Shown: positions 46,208 through 58,502, counted from the first letter of the stretch. The stretch is 64,000 nt of DNA from Paguma larvata (GCA_030068075.1 CM057828.1:116425699-116489698), one strand, 5' to 3'. Numbers and translations: made by a program. Notes: generated by a model not told the origin, from the letters alone.

Positions 46208-48074
46208 AGGCTAACCAATTTTGATGTTCACGGAATCCTAAGGCATTTCCTCTCCTCTACAGAATGTGGTTTCTGAGAGAAGGCTTTGTGCCTAATGAAA
46301 ATGTTGGCATATAAAGCATATAGACTACAAGATCAGGAAAACGGAATTGAAGAATCACACTTCAGTTAAAAAAAGAATCCCGTCTACACGTCCTGTGGCA
46401 CTTGTCAGTAAGTTTACTACTCAGTCCAATGAAACATATGAAAAGGAGTACATTCTCTCATCTCACAGAAAAAGCACAAGCAGAAAATGAAATGGCCCAG
46501 GGAATTAGGTCTTTTTGCTCAAATGTTGGAAGTCCTATGCCCTTTAATTTTTAAGTGAAACAGTTTTTAAAAAGTCACGCTAATTGCTACTTGGAACCGC
46601 TTTTATCTAGGTCCCACTTGAATAACGTTGTCAAGTTCATGGTATGATTTTCATACTAATTGACATGAAACCGCAGTTGGGCTTACTTGGAGATTTTATC
46701 GTCCTCCCTCCTCCTTTATGGGGAGGGGAGTCAACACCAAAGAAACTTTGGCTCACAGCATCAAGGATTCCCTTCAGGAAGTTTTGAGACTCTTCCCTGT
46801 CGTAGAGTCTCTGAAGGAATACTGTGTAACAAATCTGTGTGCTGAGAGTAAATTAAGTCAACCACAGTTTCATCTCTTGAACCTCTCCGTCTTCACTGAC
46901 CCAGCACTGCTACTACTAATCTATAAACCCGGTATGACAGGAGAGGATACGTAAGGGAGTGACGATACACACTTCTTCAAAAAAAAAAAGAAAAATAAAA
47001 ACTGGGCCATCGAGAGAGGACGGGAAAGACACAAACAGACCTTTAAGGCAAGACGTCTTGCCATGCAGTACCATCTTAGGCGTCATTAAATTTCTTTAAA
47101 CACATCACCCTCGAGAATCTAAAGCGAGGACTTGGGATTCTAATTCAAAAGTGAAACAGAACCCAGAAGAATCTGTTTCTTCCAAACAGTAATGGGCTTC
47201 TAGAAGGCTTTTTAGGAAATTATACCTAACTAGTCTATTCATGTGTGTAAGTTTTAAGCGTATCCATATTTTATAAAGGGGCGAAAAGGGAGGAGGCATA
47301 TTTAGCCAGGTAATTCAAATGATTTTTTTCCCCAAGGTAATCAGCGAAGCCATGAAGCAAACCTTATTTTAGCTAAAAAAGCAGAGATGCATGATGAGTT
47401 AACATTTAAAAAAAATTCAGTAGTTAACATTTAAAGGACATTGTACTGATAACCAATGGCACACTTCCAAAAATGTGGTTAAGCCATGAACTCAGGCTCC
47501 AAAATGGGCCTATAACCGTGACATAAACACCTATGCCGTATCGAGTATAAGTAAAACATCCGAGCTAGCCATTTGTTTTCAACAATAAACAATGGCCCCA
47601 GATTATATACACCCGGGTGTACTTGTCGACTAAATCCGACGAACACATTTTAAAATGTATAGATTCCTGCGGTCTCCAGATGCCAGACTGGATAAAAAAA
47701 AAATTAGGGCCCTGCTTTGGTTACTCTTTGAAATATTCAAATCTGTGCTGAGAGTAAGTGGAATGCAAAACTACGGTTAACACAATGCTTGCACTTCCCA
47801 GTTTATTAGCCCATCTCTATAGTTTGACAGGAATCATAATTAGAAATAATGAGAGCAATGTCCTGAGGTACTCCACCTTTAAATTATATTTCACTAGGAC
47901 TTATCCTTTGAAATGACTAATGAGTATCCTACCCTGTTCATGTGAGAACTTAAGAAACCTGCCCCGGAATCCTGTGACAGCTGTACACACGGAAAAAAAG
48001 CCACAAGGGTGTAAGAAAGGCTCCTCCCCGGGCCACTTTTGAAATGTAAAAACCACCTTAGCCAAAAAGACATG
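46208..48074. other. Repeat-poor sequence downstream of OTUD1
   Basis: About 1.9 kb without recognisable mobile elements, next to the inferred OTUD1 3' end. A short duplication 'gttaacatttaaa' lies at 47399-47435. It could contain regulatory or alternative 3' UTR sequence, but none is demonstrable. Confidence 0.45.
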
Positions 48075-49311
48075 GCAAAAGTAAAAGGACACATTTTATT
48101 CATTCATTCCATCAGCTGAGAATCGCTCTATTGTACAAATACAGCATTGTACAAAAAAATCACAAAATGTGACAAAATAAAAAAAGTACAAACTGCAGTA
48201 CTTAATAAATATGACTGAAAGTAGTTAAAGTGGAAATAAGATAGATTTCAGGTTGGGAACATTGTTTGACCCAGCAAACCATACGAGATCTGTTCACAGA
48301 CGTTTTTATTTGTACATGATACAAGGCAGTCCTGTTTTGCCTTTTGAGAGAATTTAAAAGGACTAAAATATTCAGACGGTATTCTCCTGCTGTGAAACCA
48401 CCGCCACGGTGGATTCAAGGCATTTATGCTCTTAGTTTTTTCAAATCTCTTAGTTGAATCCGAGAAGCTATACAAAGCAGGAAGCTGATCTTGTCACCAA
48501 GTTAAAATGCGTTTATAACAAAATGACAAGTATAAATAAAAACAGTTCAGAGCACCAATCTACTCCTAAACGCCAACCCAAGTACAGGAGGGTCATCGCT
48601 GTGCCATCAGCAAATCTCAGACTTTCATTCAAGTAAGAGCTGGTACTATCCCTTAAAGAAAATTCCCGCAACCTTCCCGTAAGCATTTCTCTTTAAAAGG
48701 TTTACCATTTCTAGAAAAATAAGGATTTCCAGCACAACAACTCTGTTTTTCATCAAAATGGAATGGGCCAATCATCTGGTAACAAGAACGCATCAATAGC
48801 CACTCAAAAGAATTACCGAAGAATCAGAAAATTCAAAGTGAACAACATAAAAGAACTACTGAATCACAAACTCTGTTCAAAGTAAGAAACTTCATATAAA
48901 GCACTTCTCTGGATTTACGCTGGAAAGCTGTCAAAATGGAACACACGTCATAGATGAAGGTACACCAGTTCTTAAAAATGTTGTGCAAAAATACATTTGT
49001 ATAGAAAACAGAGTACGGGGGAATGAACAAATTTACACCGGGAGAAACTAGCTTGCAAATGAAGTAGTGCCAACTCGATACAGCAAATTATAAACAGCAG
49101 TCGGATCACCGAAAGCCATCGTGAAACATCATTTAGGTGCCCAGCAACCTTCAGCTCTGAGGAGAAAACATTCAAAACAATGATTTAAGGCATTACACCT
49201 ACAGCAAATCTACTAGAACGTTTAAAAGTGCTATTACCCTGATTAGAGTTCTTAATTCTCCCAACGCAAATGACGTACGCAATTCTCCCAGGGTGTAGGA
49301 TTGCAGACACT
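48075..49311 (-). other. OTUD1: OTUD1 3' UTR, inferred
   Basis: This single-copy, AT-rich sequence directly follows the OTUD1 stop codon and contains no SINE, unlike most of the window. The first good poly(A) signal downstream (AATAAA on the minus strand, 48095-48100) gives a 3' UTR of about 1.2 kb, a plausible length for this single-exon gene. A second AATAAA on the minus strand does not occur between this point and the stop in an equally clear context. The 3' end is inferred from the signal only. Confidence 0.5.
48095..48100 (-). terminator. Candidate poly(A) signal of OTUD1
   Basis: TTTATT on the plus strand is AATAAA on the minus strand, about 1.2 kb past the OTUD1 stop. Cleavage would be expected 10-30 nt further on, near 48070-48085. 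Confidence 0.45.
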
Positions 49312-50759
49312 TCAAGAGCATGCATTTTGTTCAATATACATTTTGGATAGGGATATGGCCATGGATTTGGCAAGTTCTTCGTCGCGTTTTCTCTGCACTT
49401 GAGTCTGTTTGCACCAACTGTCATACTCCGGGTTAGGGTAGGAGTGATCGAACACCGCGTCGTAATGTCCATTGCTGAGCCAGCTGAGCCAAATACTAGG
49501 CCTTAGAGAATCCTCTGGGCCCAAGTAGTGAATCATGGTAGACACCGTGGGGCTCTCCAACCGCCCTCCGGTAGTTAAATGGATATTCACATTCAGCATC
49601 TGCCCCATGGCCAGCAGCTCCGGGTAGCCGGCCCACGCCCCGTCTTGCGCAGCGGCGATGAGGAACTCCCCCACGTCGCCCTCGATCAGGGGGCTAAAGT
49701 GGTCAAGGTGATCGCGATGTAATGCACCGTCTGTTCCCTCAGCTCCCGGTGCAGGCTCTGGTCCCCGTACACCGTCTTGCTGACCGCCCGGTAGAGGCAG
49801 TTGCCGTCGGGAATGATGTGGAACCGGTACTTATTCCTCTGTCGCAGGTACTTGTCCTGCCTCTCCACCTCCGCCAGGTACAGGGCCAGTTTCTCGTCTC
49901 TGGGATCCGACCTGGAGACGATCACCGCCTCGGCCCCGCCGCTCTGGGCGGCCTCGCCGCTCCGCGCCGGGGGCGCCTCGGCCTCCGGGTCGGGCCGCCG
50001 CGCCTCGTCCGCCGCGGGAGGCTCGCTGCGGTCGCCGGCCCTCTCCCAGCCCCGCAGGCTCCTGTCCGCCGGGTGCTCTTCGCCCCACGGCCCGGGGCTG
50101 GGCTCCGGGCTCCCCGGGGGCGGCGCGGGGCCTCGGTGCTTGGCGGCGGCCAGGGCCTGGCGGTGCTCGCTCAGTCGGAAGTTTCTGTCGGGGCCCTCGC
50201 GGGCCGCCTCCAGGCCCGCGGGCTCGGGGCAGTCGGGCCGCAGCAGCTCCTCCAGCAGCCAGGCCGAGGAGCCCCGGCGCGGCGGGACCGGGGCGCCGGG
50301 CGCGGGGGCCAGCAGGAGGCAGCGGCCGCGCTGGGCGGCGGGCGCCGCGGCGGCGGGCTCGGGCCCGTGCAGCAGGAGCCGGTCGGCGCCCAGGGCCCGC
50401 ACCGTGATCTGCGCCGTGGACGTGTAGTGCGGCGGCAGCGGCGGCTTGCAGGACCCGCCGGGCGGGCCGGCGGCGGCCGCGGCGGGGACGGCGGCCCCGG
50501 ACACCATCTCGAAGCAGGAGGAGAAGGCGGGCATCTTGGCGGCGGGGGCGGCGGCGGCGGCTTCTCGGGGCTCGGCGGCCGCGGCGGGCTGGCACTCACC
50601 GGTCTCGGGCTCTGGCTCCCCGCTGGCGGGTCCCGGGGGCTGCAGGGAGACCTTGAAGGGGGCGGCGGCAGCGGCGGCGGCGGGAGGAGCGGGCGCTGCG
50701 GCCGTAGGACCCGGTCCCCCGGCTGGGTAGTGGGTGCAGACGCTGCTGTAGAGCTGCAT
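49312..50759 (-). CDS. OTUD1: OTU domain deubiquitinase 1 (OTUD1), frame interrupted by one missing base
   Basis: Intronless gene read on the minus strand. The start is the ATG at 50759, beginning MQLYSSVCTHYPAG, which matches the known mammalian N-terminus. The first frame encodes 357 residues and ends at 49686. The rest of the protein continues in the next frame, from about 49712 to the stop at 49312. Counted across the break, the protein is about 482 residues (human 481). Residues 1-285 are Ala/Pro-rich and low in complexity, then comes the OTU domain. The PDGNCLYRAV motif places the catalytic Cys at 321, and NGHYDAVFDH places the catalytic His near 432. A ubiquitin-interacting motif (DEELAKSMAISLSK) lies near 460-474. 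The family removes ubiquitin chains, and OTUD1 is known to prefer K63 linkages and to act in innate immune, p53 and TGF-beta signalling. Literally translated, the frame shifts after HYIA (residue 349) and stops eight residues later, losing the His and the UIM. The other reading is a base error in the assembly. Confidence 0.95.
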
Positions 50760-51560
50760 GTCCCTGCCCGCCGCTCGGGCCCCTTATAGGCGCGGCGAGC
50801 CCCTGTGAGGGGGACACACCCTCCGGGCCCGGGGGAGGGGGCCGGCCGGGCGCGATGACCCAGTGCCCCTAGAATAGAAATGACCGAAGGGCCACCGGCC
50901 GCCGGCGCGTCAAGAGCCGCAAATAGCGCCCGGGTCCCCGCCAAATTCCTGCTGCGCCACAACGCGCGGTGGGGGCGGGGAGGGGACGCGCGCTCGACCC
51001 CGGCCGGCGCGCTCGGCCGGCAGACCCGGGGCGCCGCGCCCGCTTGCCGCTGCTCCGGCCCGCGGCGGCCGCTGGGGACTCTCGGAGGAAGCCGCCCGCC
51101 CCGCTGGAGCGCGTCCCGACAGCGAGGAGCAGTGCAGGGCCCGCGGAGGGGCCGGGAGGCGGGGCCGCGGTTGTTTACCTCAGGCCGCGCGGCCGCGTCA
51201 CGTGGGCCCGTTGGAATGCGCGACTCGTCGCGGCGCCCCATTCAACAGCGCGGGATCGCCCCGCCCCCCGGCCCGCGCCCCGCCCCGTTCGGCGGACGTC
51301 ATGGGCGTGGCCCGCGGCGCCGGTCGGGGCGGAGGGGGCAGAGCGCGTGCGCGCGCGGGGCGCGGGCTGAGAGTGCTGCGCCGGGGTGGCCTGTGCGGGC
51401 CAGGCGTTTCTGGCCGCGGCGGGCGAAGAGGCGGTGGCTGCCCTCCCCTGCTCTGCCACAGGTTTCGGTGCTGCGCCATTCTGCACTGCGGCTGCGGATT
51501 ATGGCGGGATGGGCGCTGCTCAGGGAAGCTACGATGCTTTGACAACGGGCGTTTCGAAGG
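49690..51560. promoter_or_regulatory. CpG island over the OTUD1 coding region and promoter
   Basis: This is the only long stretch in the window with very high GC and dense CpG. It covers the first three-quarters of OTUD1 and about 800 bases upstream. The upstream part holds several GC boxes (for example around 50969-50980 and 51259-51287), a palindromic E-box CACGTG at 51199-51204 and a CRE-like TGACGTC on the minus strand at 51295-51301. It falls off sharply near 51560. The open frames on both strands inside it come from the base composition, not from extra genes. A divergent transcript to the right is possible but not supported by anything seen. Confidence 0.85.
50783..50788 (-). promoter_or_regulatory. 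TATA-like box immediately upstream of OTUD1 ATG
   Basis: The minus strand reads CCTATAAGGG, 24-29 nt before the OTUD1 start codon. If it were the working TATA box, transcription would begin almost at the ATG. Either the leader is extremely short, or the real start site lies further upstream in the CpG island and this motif is incidental. Confidence 0.35.
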
Positions 51561-53683
51561 AAGTTTCAGGCTCCGTACGGAGGACGGAGCGCCTCCTCCA
51601 AACCTGCATGGCCTCTGCAGGGCCAGGCACCCCTGCCGTCCTTTTAATTCAGCTCTTTGGATTAAAATGTTAATGTAGCGTGCGTGACGCCTCGCGTCCT
51701 CCCCGGGACCTTGCTGCCCTGCTTAACCCAGGGCAACGTTTCTGCACCCCCTAGCCCCTGTTGACTGGCAGATCCATGTATGACTTGGACGAAAGGAAGC
51801 CCTTCAAACAGCTGCTCGAAATAACAAATGCCTAACCACGTCTGGCCCTTGGAACACAGATGCGGCTACTCGCCGTGGGTCAGAGTCCTGATGCTTACCG
51901 AGGCCGAGTAGAATAGTGAAAAGAGTTAAGCTCAACTGTTAGTTGTACCCTCTCTGTAAAGGAGGTCCAGAATACTCTTATGGTCAACCATGTACTGACT
52001 TTACTGGAGCCGCAGCTTTTGCTGTATTGAGTTTTGATCACGTGCAAGTAACAGGCCCTAAATGTTGAAACTGAACCTGGAAGCTCTCCCTCAGTTTTAA
52101 GAAATGGGGAAATAGCCGTGGGCTACGGTGTACGCCTCCGCCCACCCCCAACCTTCCGTTGAAATGTAAATTCCATGAATGAAAATACTTTGTCGTGTTC
52201 CCGGTTAGGTTGACCTAGCAGTGTACCCGGCATACGGTTGGAGCTAATATTTACTGAATGAATTAATTAACAGAGCATGAGTTCCCAAGGTTTTAAAGTC
52301 TGGAGAAACTAGACTTGGGATCCCGGTCTCGGGACACTGGCCAGGGTTTTTAATTTGCCACGGTAGGCGGGTGCGGCGTTGGCGACTGTCAGGATCCCAG
52401 CAGTTAGCCCTTTGCTCAGGTCATGGCAACCGGTTAGGTAAATCCACTCAGAAGGAAATAAAAACTGCTGGTGGGCTACCCTATTGGAAGCTTGTAGCCC
52501 CCTTGGCTAACTGGGAAAGGGAGGGATGGCTTAAATTCCATCACTGCTTTTGTGGGAGTGGCTATTGCTTTGTGTATTAAGCACTTCACACAGAGCCCTG
52601 AGCCCTACCTTTAGCCTTTCAGTAGTTGGTGTCCTGAAACAGGAGACAAGACAATTAATAAAAAAAAAAAAAAGCCTAAATATTTACTAAGTACCCATTA
52701 TGTGCCTAGAAGAGCTAGCATAACAGAAGCCTGGAGAGAGATAAGAAACTTCAACTTAAATCCTAAAGTGAGAATGCTTTTTAAGGGGTTTGGGGTCAAC
52801 ACAGGAACAATACCAAATTAGAATGTACCGAATTAGGAAGGGACAGATAAAAACAAAGATGTGAAAATACAAAATTTTAACATATATGAAGGCTTTTTTT
52901 GTCTCTTTTATCTTGTGGGGTTGGTAGGAGGATATGGTGGGCTATGCAAGACTGCATATTCACTCTGGAATCAGTGTCCACTCTATATCTCAATCTGGAA
53001 AGTCTCCCCGGAGGAAACGACACTTCAGGAAACTCAAAGCAGAAGTGATTGCCAGCCTTGGGAATGGGAATTTTCCGCCAGGGAGGCTACTCCTTGCACA
53101 AGTGATAGCAAAAAGATTAGGGTAGGAAAGAGAGGGGCAAACCCAATTCCTGGATACTCCGGCTGCAAAGAATTCCTAATCCTTCCATCCTGGAAAATCC
53201 TCCCTCAAGCATATTTTGGAGCCGTGAGGAACACTGGCAGAAGTTGAGGAAGCTAGAGTTCTGAACCAAAATTACCATTATTGAATAGGCTGGAAAAAAT
53301 GGGAAATTTTAGCAACTATCAACCAAAGGGTAGTGCAAGACAACAGGTTAAAACAAACACAACAAAAAGGACAAGGCATATAATCAGTGAATATTTATCG
53401 AGTACCAGCTATGGCCTGAGCATGCTGTCAATATCAGAACACTGAGAAACAGTTTCTGTCAAGCAGCCCAGGTAGCAGAAACCTAGCCATCAAAGTCATC
53501 TTTATAAAATAGGACTCATGCCGGCTTGTTTTCCGAAAGTATATATATCTAAATATCACTATCTCTTAGCTACGATTCCTTTAAAGAATCCTCAAGATAA
53601 AACTTTTAAAGATGCAAACATTCATCCATTTACTCATTCATTAAATAGTCATTTTTGTATAAACCTAATATAAAAAATCATCT
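51561..53683. other. Upstream flank of OTUD1, repeat-poor
   Basis: About 2.1 kb past the CpG island without named repeats. Frames at 52861-53247 have no domain. Confidence 0.5.
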
Positions 53684-55345
53684 TGAAAAAGAACATAGTT
53701 GGAGGACTCATGCTTCCCAATTTCAAAACTTACTACCAAGCTAACAAGGCCGTGTGGTACGGGCATAAAGATAAACACGGAAATCAGTGGAACAGAATAG
53801 AGTCCAGAAATAAATCCACATGTTTTTGGCCGATTGACTTTGCCAGGGTGCCAGAAAATTCGGTGGGAGAAAGAATAGTCTTTTCAACCAATGGTTCTGG
53901 GACAATTGGATATTTGCAATACAAAACAATAAAGCAGAACCCTTACCTCACAATATATACAAAAGTTAATTCAAAATGGATGAAATACAAGAGCTAAAAC
54001 TATTAAATCCTTAAATGAAATTAGGAAGTCTCAGTCCCATGGATCCGGTAATGGTTTGTTAGACGTGACCCCAAAAGCACAAATGACAAAAGAAAAACTA
54101 GACAAATTGGACTTCGTCAAAACTAAAAACTTTGTGCTTCAGAGGACGCTGCAGAGAAAGTGAATATAGAAACTGAAGAATGAGAGACTATTTACAATTC
54201 ACGTATCCGATGAGACTTTAAAATATATAAAGAATATATGAAGAAGTCTTAGCATTCAACAATTAAAAGACAACCCAGTTCTTTAAAAAGCCAAATAATG
54301 TGAATCGCTATTCCTCCAAAGAAGATACTCAAACAGCAAATAAGCACATTAAAAAAATCATTAGCCATCACGGAAATGCAAATCAAACCCCACAGTGAGA
54401 TATACTTCTCACCCATTAGGATAACTATAGTATAAAGAAAATCAGACAATAGCCAAGTGTTGGAGAAAATATGAAGAAAGCAGAGCCCTTATACATTGCT
54501 TATGGGATTTTGAAATGGTGCAGACACTTTGTAAAACAATTTGGCAACTTCTCAAAAGGTTACACCTAGAATTACCGCATGATCCAGCAACTCCACCCCT
54601 AAGTATATAACCAAGAAATGAAAGCCCAAAACTTGTAAAGTACAAGCACAAAAACTTGTAAATCAACTTTGTCATAGTAGCATTATCGGTAATACCCCAC
54701 AAGTGCAAAGGACCCAGTATCCAGCAACTGATACATAGATAAACAAAATGTGATCGGTCCACAATGAAATCTTCTTGAGCCATAAAAAGAATGATACACG
54801 CTACAACTTGAAAACATTCTAAGCGGAAGAAACCAGACATGAAAGGCTATATGTGTCACATAATTACATTTATAAGAAATATCCGGAATAAGTAAACCCA
54901 TAGAGATTAGAAGATAGATTCGTTGTTGCCAAGGACTAGGGAGAAGGGGGAATAGGGAGGGACTACAAATGGGAATGGAGTTCTTCTTGGAATGTTAGAA
55001 ATACTTCAAATCAGTTGCACAACTCTTGGAATATACTAAAAAAAACACTGAATTGAGGGGCACCTAGGCGGCTCAGTCGGTTGAGCATCCGACTTCGGCT
55101 CAGGTCATGATCTCACAGCTCATGGGTTCAAGCCCTATGTCGGGCTCTGTGCTGACAGCTCAGAGCCTAGAGCCTGCTTCAGATTCTGTGTCTCCCTTTG
55201 TCTCTGTCCCTCCCCTGCTGGTGCTCTGTCTCACTCTCTCCTTCAAAAATAAATAAATATTAAAAAAAAAAACGGCACTGAATTGAACGTTTTAAAAGGG
55301 TGAATTTTATGGCATGTGAATTACATCTAAATAAAGCTGTTTTTA
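53684..55345 (+). mobile_element. L1 remnant: ORF2 3' end and 3' UTR, L1M type
   Basis: About 1.45 kb of old LINE-1 in sense orientation, interrupted by a SINE. The frame near 53690-53995 keeps ORF2 C-terminal features (GGLMLPNFKTYY, then WNRIESRNKS). Further on are the reverse-transcribed phrases typical of L1 (around 54080-54130, 54310-54420 and 54560-54610), now full of stops. The end is recognisable at 55320-55345 as the TTACATCTAAATAAAGCTG tail. It is 5'-truncated and inactive. Confidence 0.85.
55057..55275 (+). mobile_element. CAN-SINE nested in the L1 3' end
   Basis: Full-length SINE with an A tail, flanked by exact CACTGAATTGA repeats (55046-55056 and 55276-55286), so the insertion point within the L1 tail is precise. 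Confidence 0.93.
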
Positions 55346-56592
55346 AAAAGCCTATTATGAGTCACACATATTATACAAATGATTTTTCTGACAAAGTCAC
55401 GGTAATTGTCAACAGCTTAAATGTAATTGTTAAAATGATATAAAGGAGTTGAAACTTCCTGAAATCAAATTATTTAGGGCCAGGTGAAAGGATATTTGAA
55501 AAGCCGAGCCATTGGAATTCATAATTTTTTCTTAAACTTTTTGTGTCATCATCATGATATAAAAAATAATTGTACATTCTGTTCAACAGTCATCCGAACT
55601 GCTATGCATAAAGCATATGGGAATCTGTCCCAACTTCACCATGTACAGAACCACCCGAACTGAAAATACATAGTGTATTGTGGGAAAAGATGCCTGAGAC
55701 TTAGCAGGCTCTCAATAAATATTGTCTAAATATTGTCAAGTAAAAAATGGAACGGAAGCAGCAAAGGCAAGCATCTTGTGTGGGTTGATATATATTCGTT
55801 CCATTATATGGATAGTTGAAAGTGAATAATAAATAAATAAAGAGCACCATAGCATGAAACACCCCGGGGTTCTCTCTCTAGCACATTTATCACCGCTGAC
55901 ATGCCACGGGCTAGAAGTGAAATTTCCAGACAGAACCGAAAGCTCCTTTCCATTATTTAAACCTTAGAGCTCTTCTGAAATTGTATTTATTAGTGTCATG
56001 GAAAATCCCATTATCCAAAGATCTCATAACTCCAGGAAATCTAAATTAATTTAGGATAACTGGATCAAGTAATCAGTAGATTTTTTTGCTTTTTATAGGA
56101 AAAAAATAGGACAAGGAATGGCGAAAAGGCTGGGAAGTACGTGTCATCGTTTCCTAAGTTTAGGCTTGGAAAATGTGCAGACCCTTTTGATAAATACTCC
56201 AACAGTTCCCCTAGGGATGAGCAATATGGCCCAAGTCCCTACTCGTGCAATGGTATTTTTCTTGTGGATTCAATGGACTATTGAGAGAATGAAAGCAAAG
56301 CCAGGGCTGGTATTTACAGGGAGGTTCAGATGACATAATCTGAACCAAATAATCAGTTCCCACACAGCTTTGAATCACTCCAGCACGAAGGGGAGGAGCC
56401 CAAACACCCCAGGTGTTCCCTGAATGCTGTTCATCAGATCTGCTGTTAGCAAAGGAGTGGTTAGACCAGAAACACTTTGTTCCGTGCTCTGTTACCTGCT
56501 TCTGACCGCCTTAACCAACATGATGATCGGGTCTACTGATAAGAACTAGGCCTGCTAGTTGGAGAGGAAGAAATGGAAATATAAGATAGGCT
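55346..56592. other. Intergenic, nothing recognised
   Basis: AT-rich, no gene. Confidence 0.55.
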
Positions 56593-57049
56593 CCTGATGT
56601 GATTTGGATTCTATGTCTTCCCCCCAACACCGCCCCCAAATTCCTATGTTGAAATCCTAACGTCCTAGCCGGGGAAGATGATGGAATTAGGAGGTGGGGG
56701 CTTGGGGAAGAGTTTAAGTCTCGAGGGTGGAGCCCTGAGGAAGGAGATCAGTACCTTACAGAAGAGTGTCAGAGGTCCCTCGCCCCTCCCACCATGTGAG
56801 GACACAATGAGATGTCTGTGACCTGGAAGGAGGCTCTCACTAAATCTGACTGAGCTGGCACCCTGATCTCAGACTTCCAGCCTCCAGAATCGTGAGAAGT
56901 AAATTTCATTTTTTTTAACCCCCATCACCTTTGTTAACCCTCCCCCCCTTTTTTGTTACCTCACCCATGAGAAATAAATTTCTGTTGTTTACAAGCCACC
57001 GCGCCAGTCTGTGGTATGTTGTAATAAAAGCCTGGATGGATTAAGACAG
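56593..57049 (+). mobile_element. MLT1-type MaLR LTR
   Basis: Starts TGATGTGATTTGGATTCTAT, contains 'catgtgaggacacaatgaga' and 'gcctccagaatcgtgagaa', and ends 'gtctgtggtatgttgtaata' ... 'ggattaagaca'. This is the sense layout of a solitary MLT1 LTR. No internal or coding sequence follows. Confidence 0.75.
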
Positions 57050-57933
57050 CCCTGCGTATTAAGGGCTTAACATACAGTAGCAAAAACAAGACATTACACA
57101 CACACACACACACACACAACAACAACAACAATGCAGTAAGTGCTGTAATCTGTTGCCAGTGGTGGTTCTAACATTACTCAGCCATCGGGGCGTATGCCAA
57201 CACTTTTCATATCCACAATCTTGAATGTTTACACAATTAAATATCTGTAAACAGGTGACCATGATAGCAACACAGCTCGCCCCTCCTAGAGACCAGTGGG
57301 GAGCAAGAAAGCACCTTCACCCTCCTCTCCCCCTTATATAGGTGGAGGGCCAGGTTGGCAGACACACCCTTCAAGACTAAGAGGTCAGTCGTGAAAACGC
57401 CCAGTCGTTACAGAACTATTTTGCCAAGTCTTAAGAAGAGGAGATGGAGCATAGACATTAAGCTACTTCAAAAGCGCTTTCAAAACAAAAGTATGTTATA
57501 AAAGATTAAAGCAATGCAAACATATAAAAATAGAAGTGCCATTTCCTCCCATCCCAACTCCCCTATCTCACACTGCAGAGGTGAGCACTATTCACATTTT
57601 GTTACGTGTATTTCTAGAACGTTTATAAGCATATAGATTGTATATTTCACGTGCCTATGTGCCTGTAAACATTTTCTGTAGTAGGATTTTACTCTGCATT
57701 TTTCTCTGCAGCATCTTTGTACGTATATTTGCGCCTTTAAATAAAGGTTCTTAGGACAATTCTTCTGAACATTTTGGAAGGTAATCCATAAGGTTTACCA
57801 ACCCAGGGAAGTTTTGAATGCCAGTGAATCTGATTTGTTTCAGGAGTTGTTGCATTTATGAAACATATTTGATGACATTCAATTTTCCCCCTAACTCCAA
57901 TTTTCACTGAGACACAGGGAGAATAGCACTTAA
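57050..57933. other. Intergenic, probable old LINE-type remnant
   Basis: 57500-57760 ('gaggtgagcactattcacat', 'gaacgtttataagcatatag') looks like a diverged LINE tail or similar common repeat; family not fixed. Confidence 0.4.
57096..57131 (+). repeat. (CA)n(CAA)n compound microsatellite
   Basis: About 11 CA units followed directly by five CAA units. Confidence 0.95.
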
Positions 57934-57947
57934 TGATTATATTTCTA

Positions 57948-58149
57948 ATTTTTTAAAGGCTTATTTGTTTTTAAGAGAGAGACGCACAGAATGTGAACAG
58001 GAGAAGGGCAGAGAGAGAGGGAGACAGAATCTGAAGCAGGCTCTGGGGTCAGCACAGAACCTGACAGGGGGCTCAAGCTCATCAATGGTGAGATAGTGAC
58101 CTGAGTTGAAGTCCAACACTCAACCGATTGAGCCACCCAGGCGCCCCAG
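57948..58149 (-). mobile_element. CAN-SINE, minus strand
   Basis: Perfect TGATTATATTTCTA duplications at 57934-57947 and 58150-58163. Confidence 0.93.
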
Positions 58150-58219
58150 TGATTATATTTCTAGAGCCTCTCTCTTTATCATATGTAAACTTACACAGTG
58201 CTAATAAGGAGACATTTTT

Positions 58220-58254
58220 GAATGAATGAATGAATAAATGAATGAATGAATGAA
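58220..58254 (+). repeat. (GAAT)n tetranucleotide repeat
   Basis: Eight to nine units with a single GAATAAAT interruption. Confidence 0.93.
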
Positions 58255-58502
58255 CAGAAACGAAATAAAAGAAGTCTTGCTTCCTTGGCTATTGCGGCTT
58301 TATATCTGAGACTTCTAAATTTTCTGGAAACATCTTCCAGCTTAAGAATCTCAATCATCAAAATTATAAAAACTGCTGTGAAGCCAATGCTTTTTTTTTT
58401 TCAATGTAGATACAGTCTTATGGGATTTCTTATTATGAAAATGAAAAAGAGAGAAATTTTTTCCTAGAAGGTCCATCCATTGAAAAGACAATTCCTTGGT
58501 CA

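Noticed and set aside
49722..50789. 355-codon open frame antisense to OTUD1
   Set aside because: It mirrors OTUD1 in a very GC-rich region where stop codons are rare; its Gly/Arg/Ala-rich composition is the reverse reading of Ala/Pro-rich OTUD1.
49831..51241. 254- and 356-codon minus-strand frames overlapping OTUD1
   Set aside because: They are other-frame shadows of the CpG island (Arg/Pro-rich) with no domain, and OTUD1 itself explains the region.
50880..51678. Plus-strand frames of up to 220 codons to the right of the OTUD1 start
   Set aside because: Arg/Gly-rich products of CpG-island composition; no conserved domain. A divergent noncoding transcript cannot be excluded but is not supported.
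53683..53997. 104-codon frame as a possible gene
   Set aside because: It is the decayed C-terminal end of L1 ORF2, continuing into recognisable L1 3' sequence.
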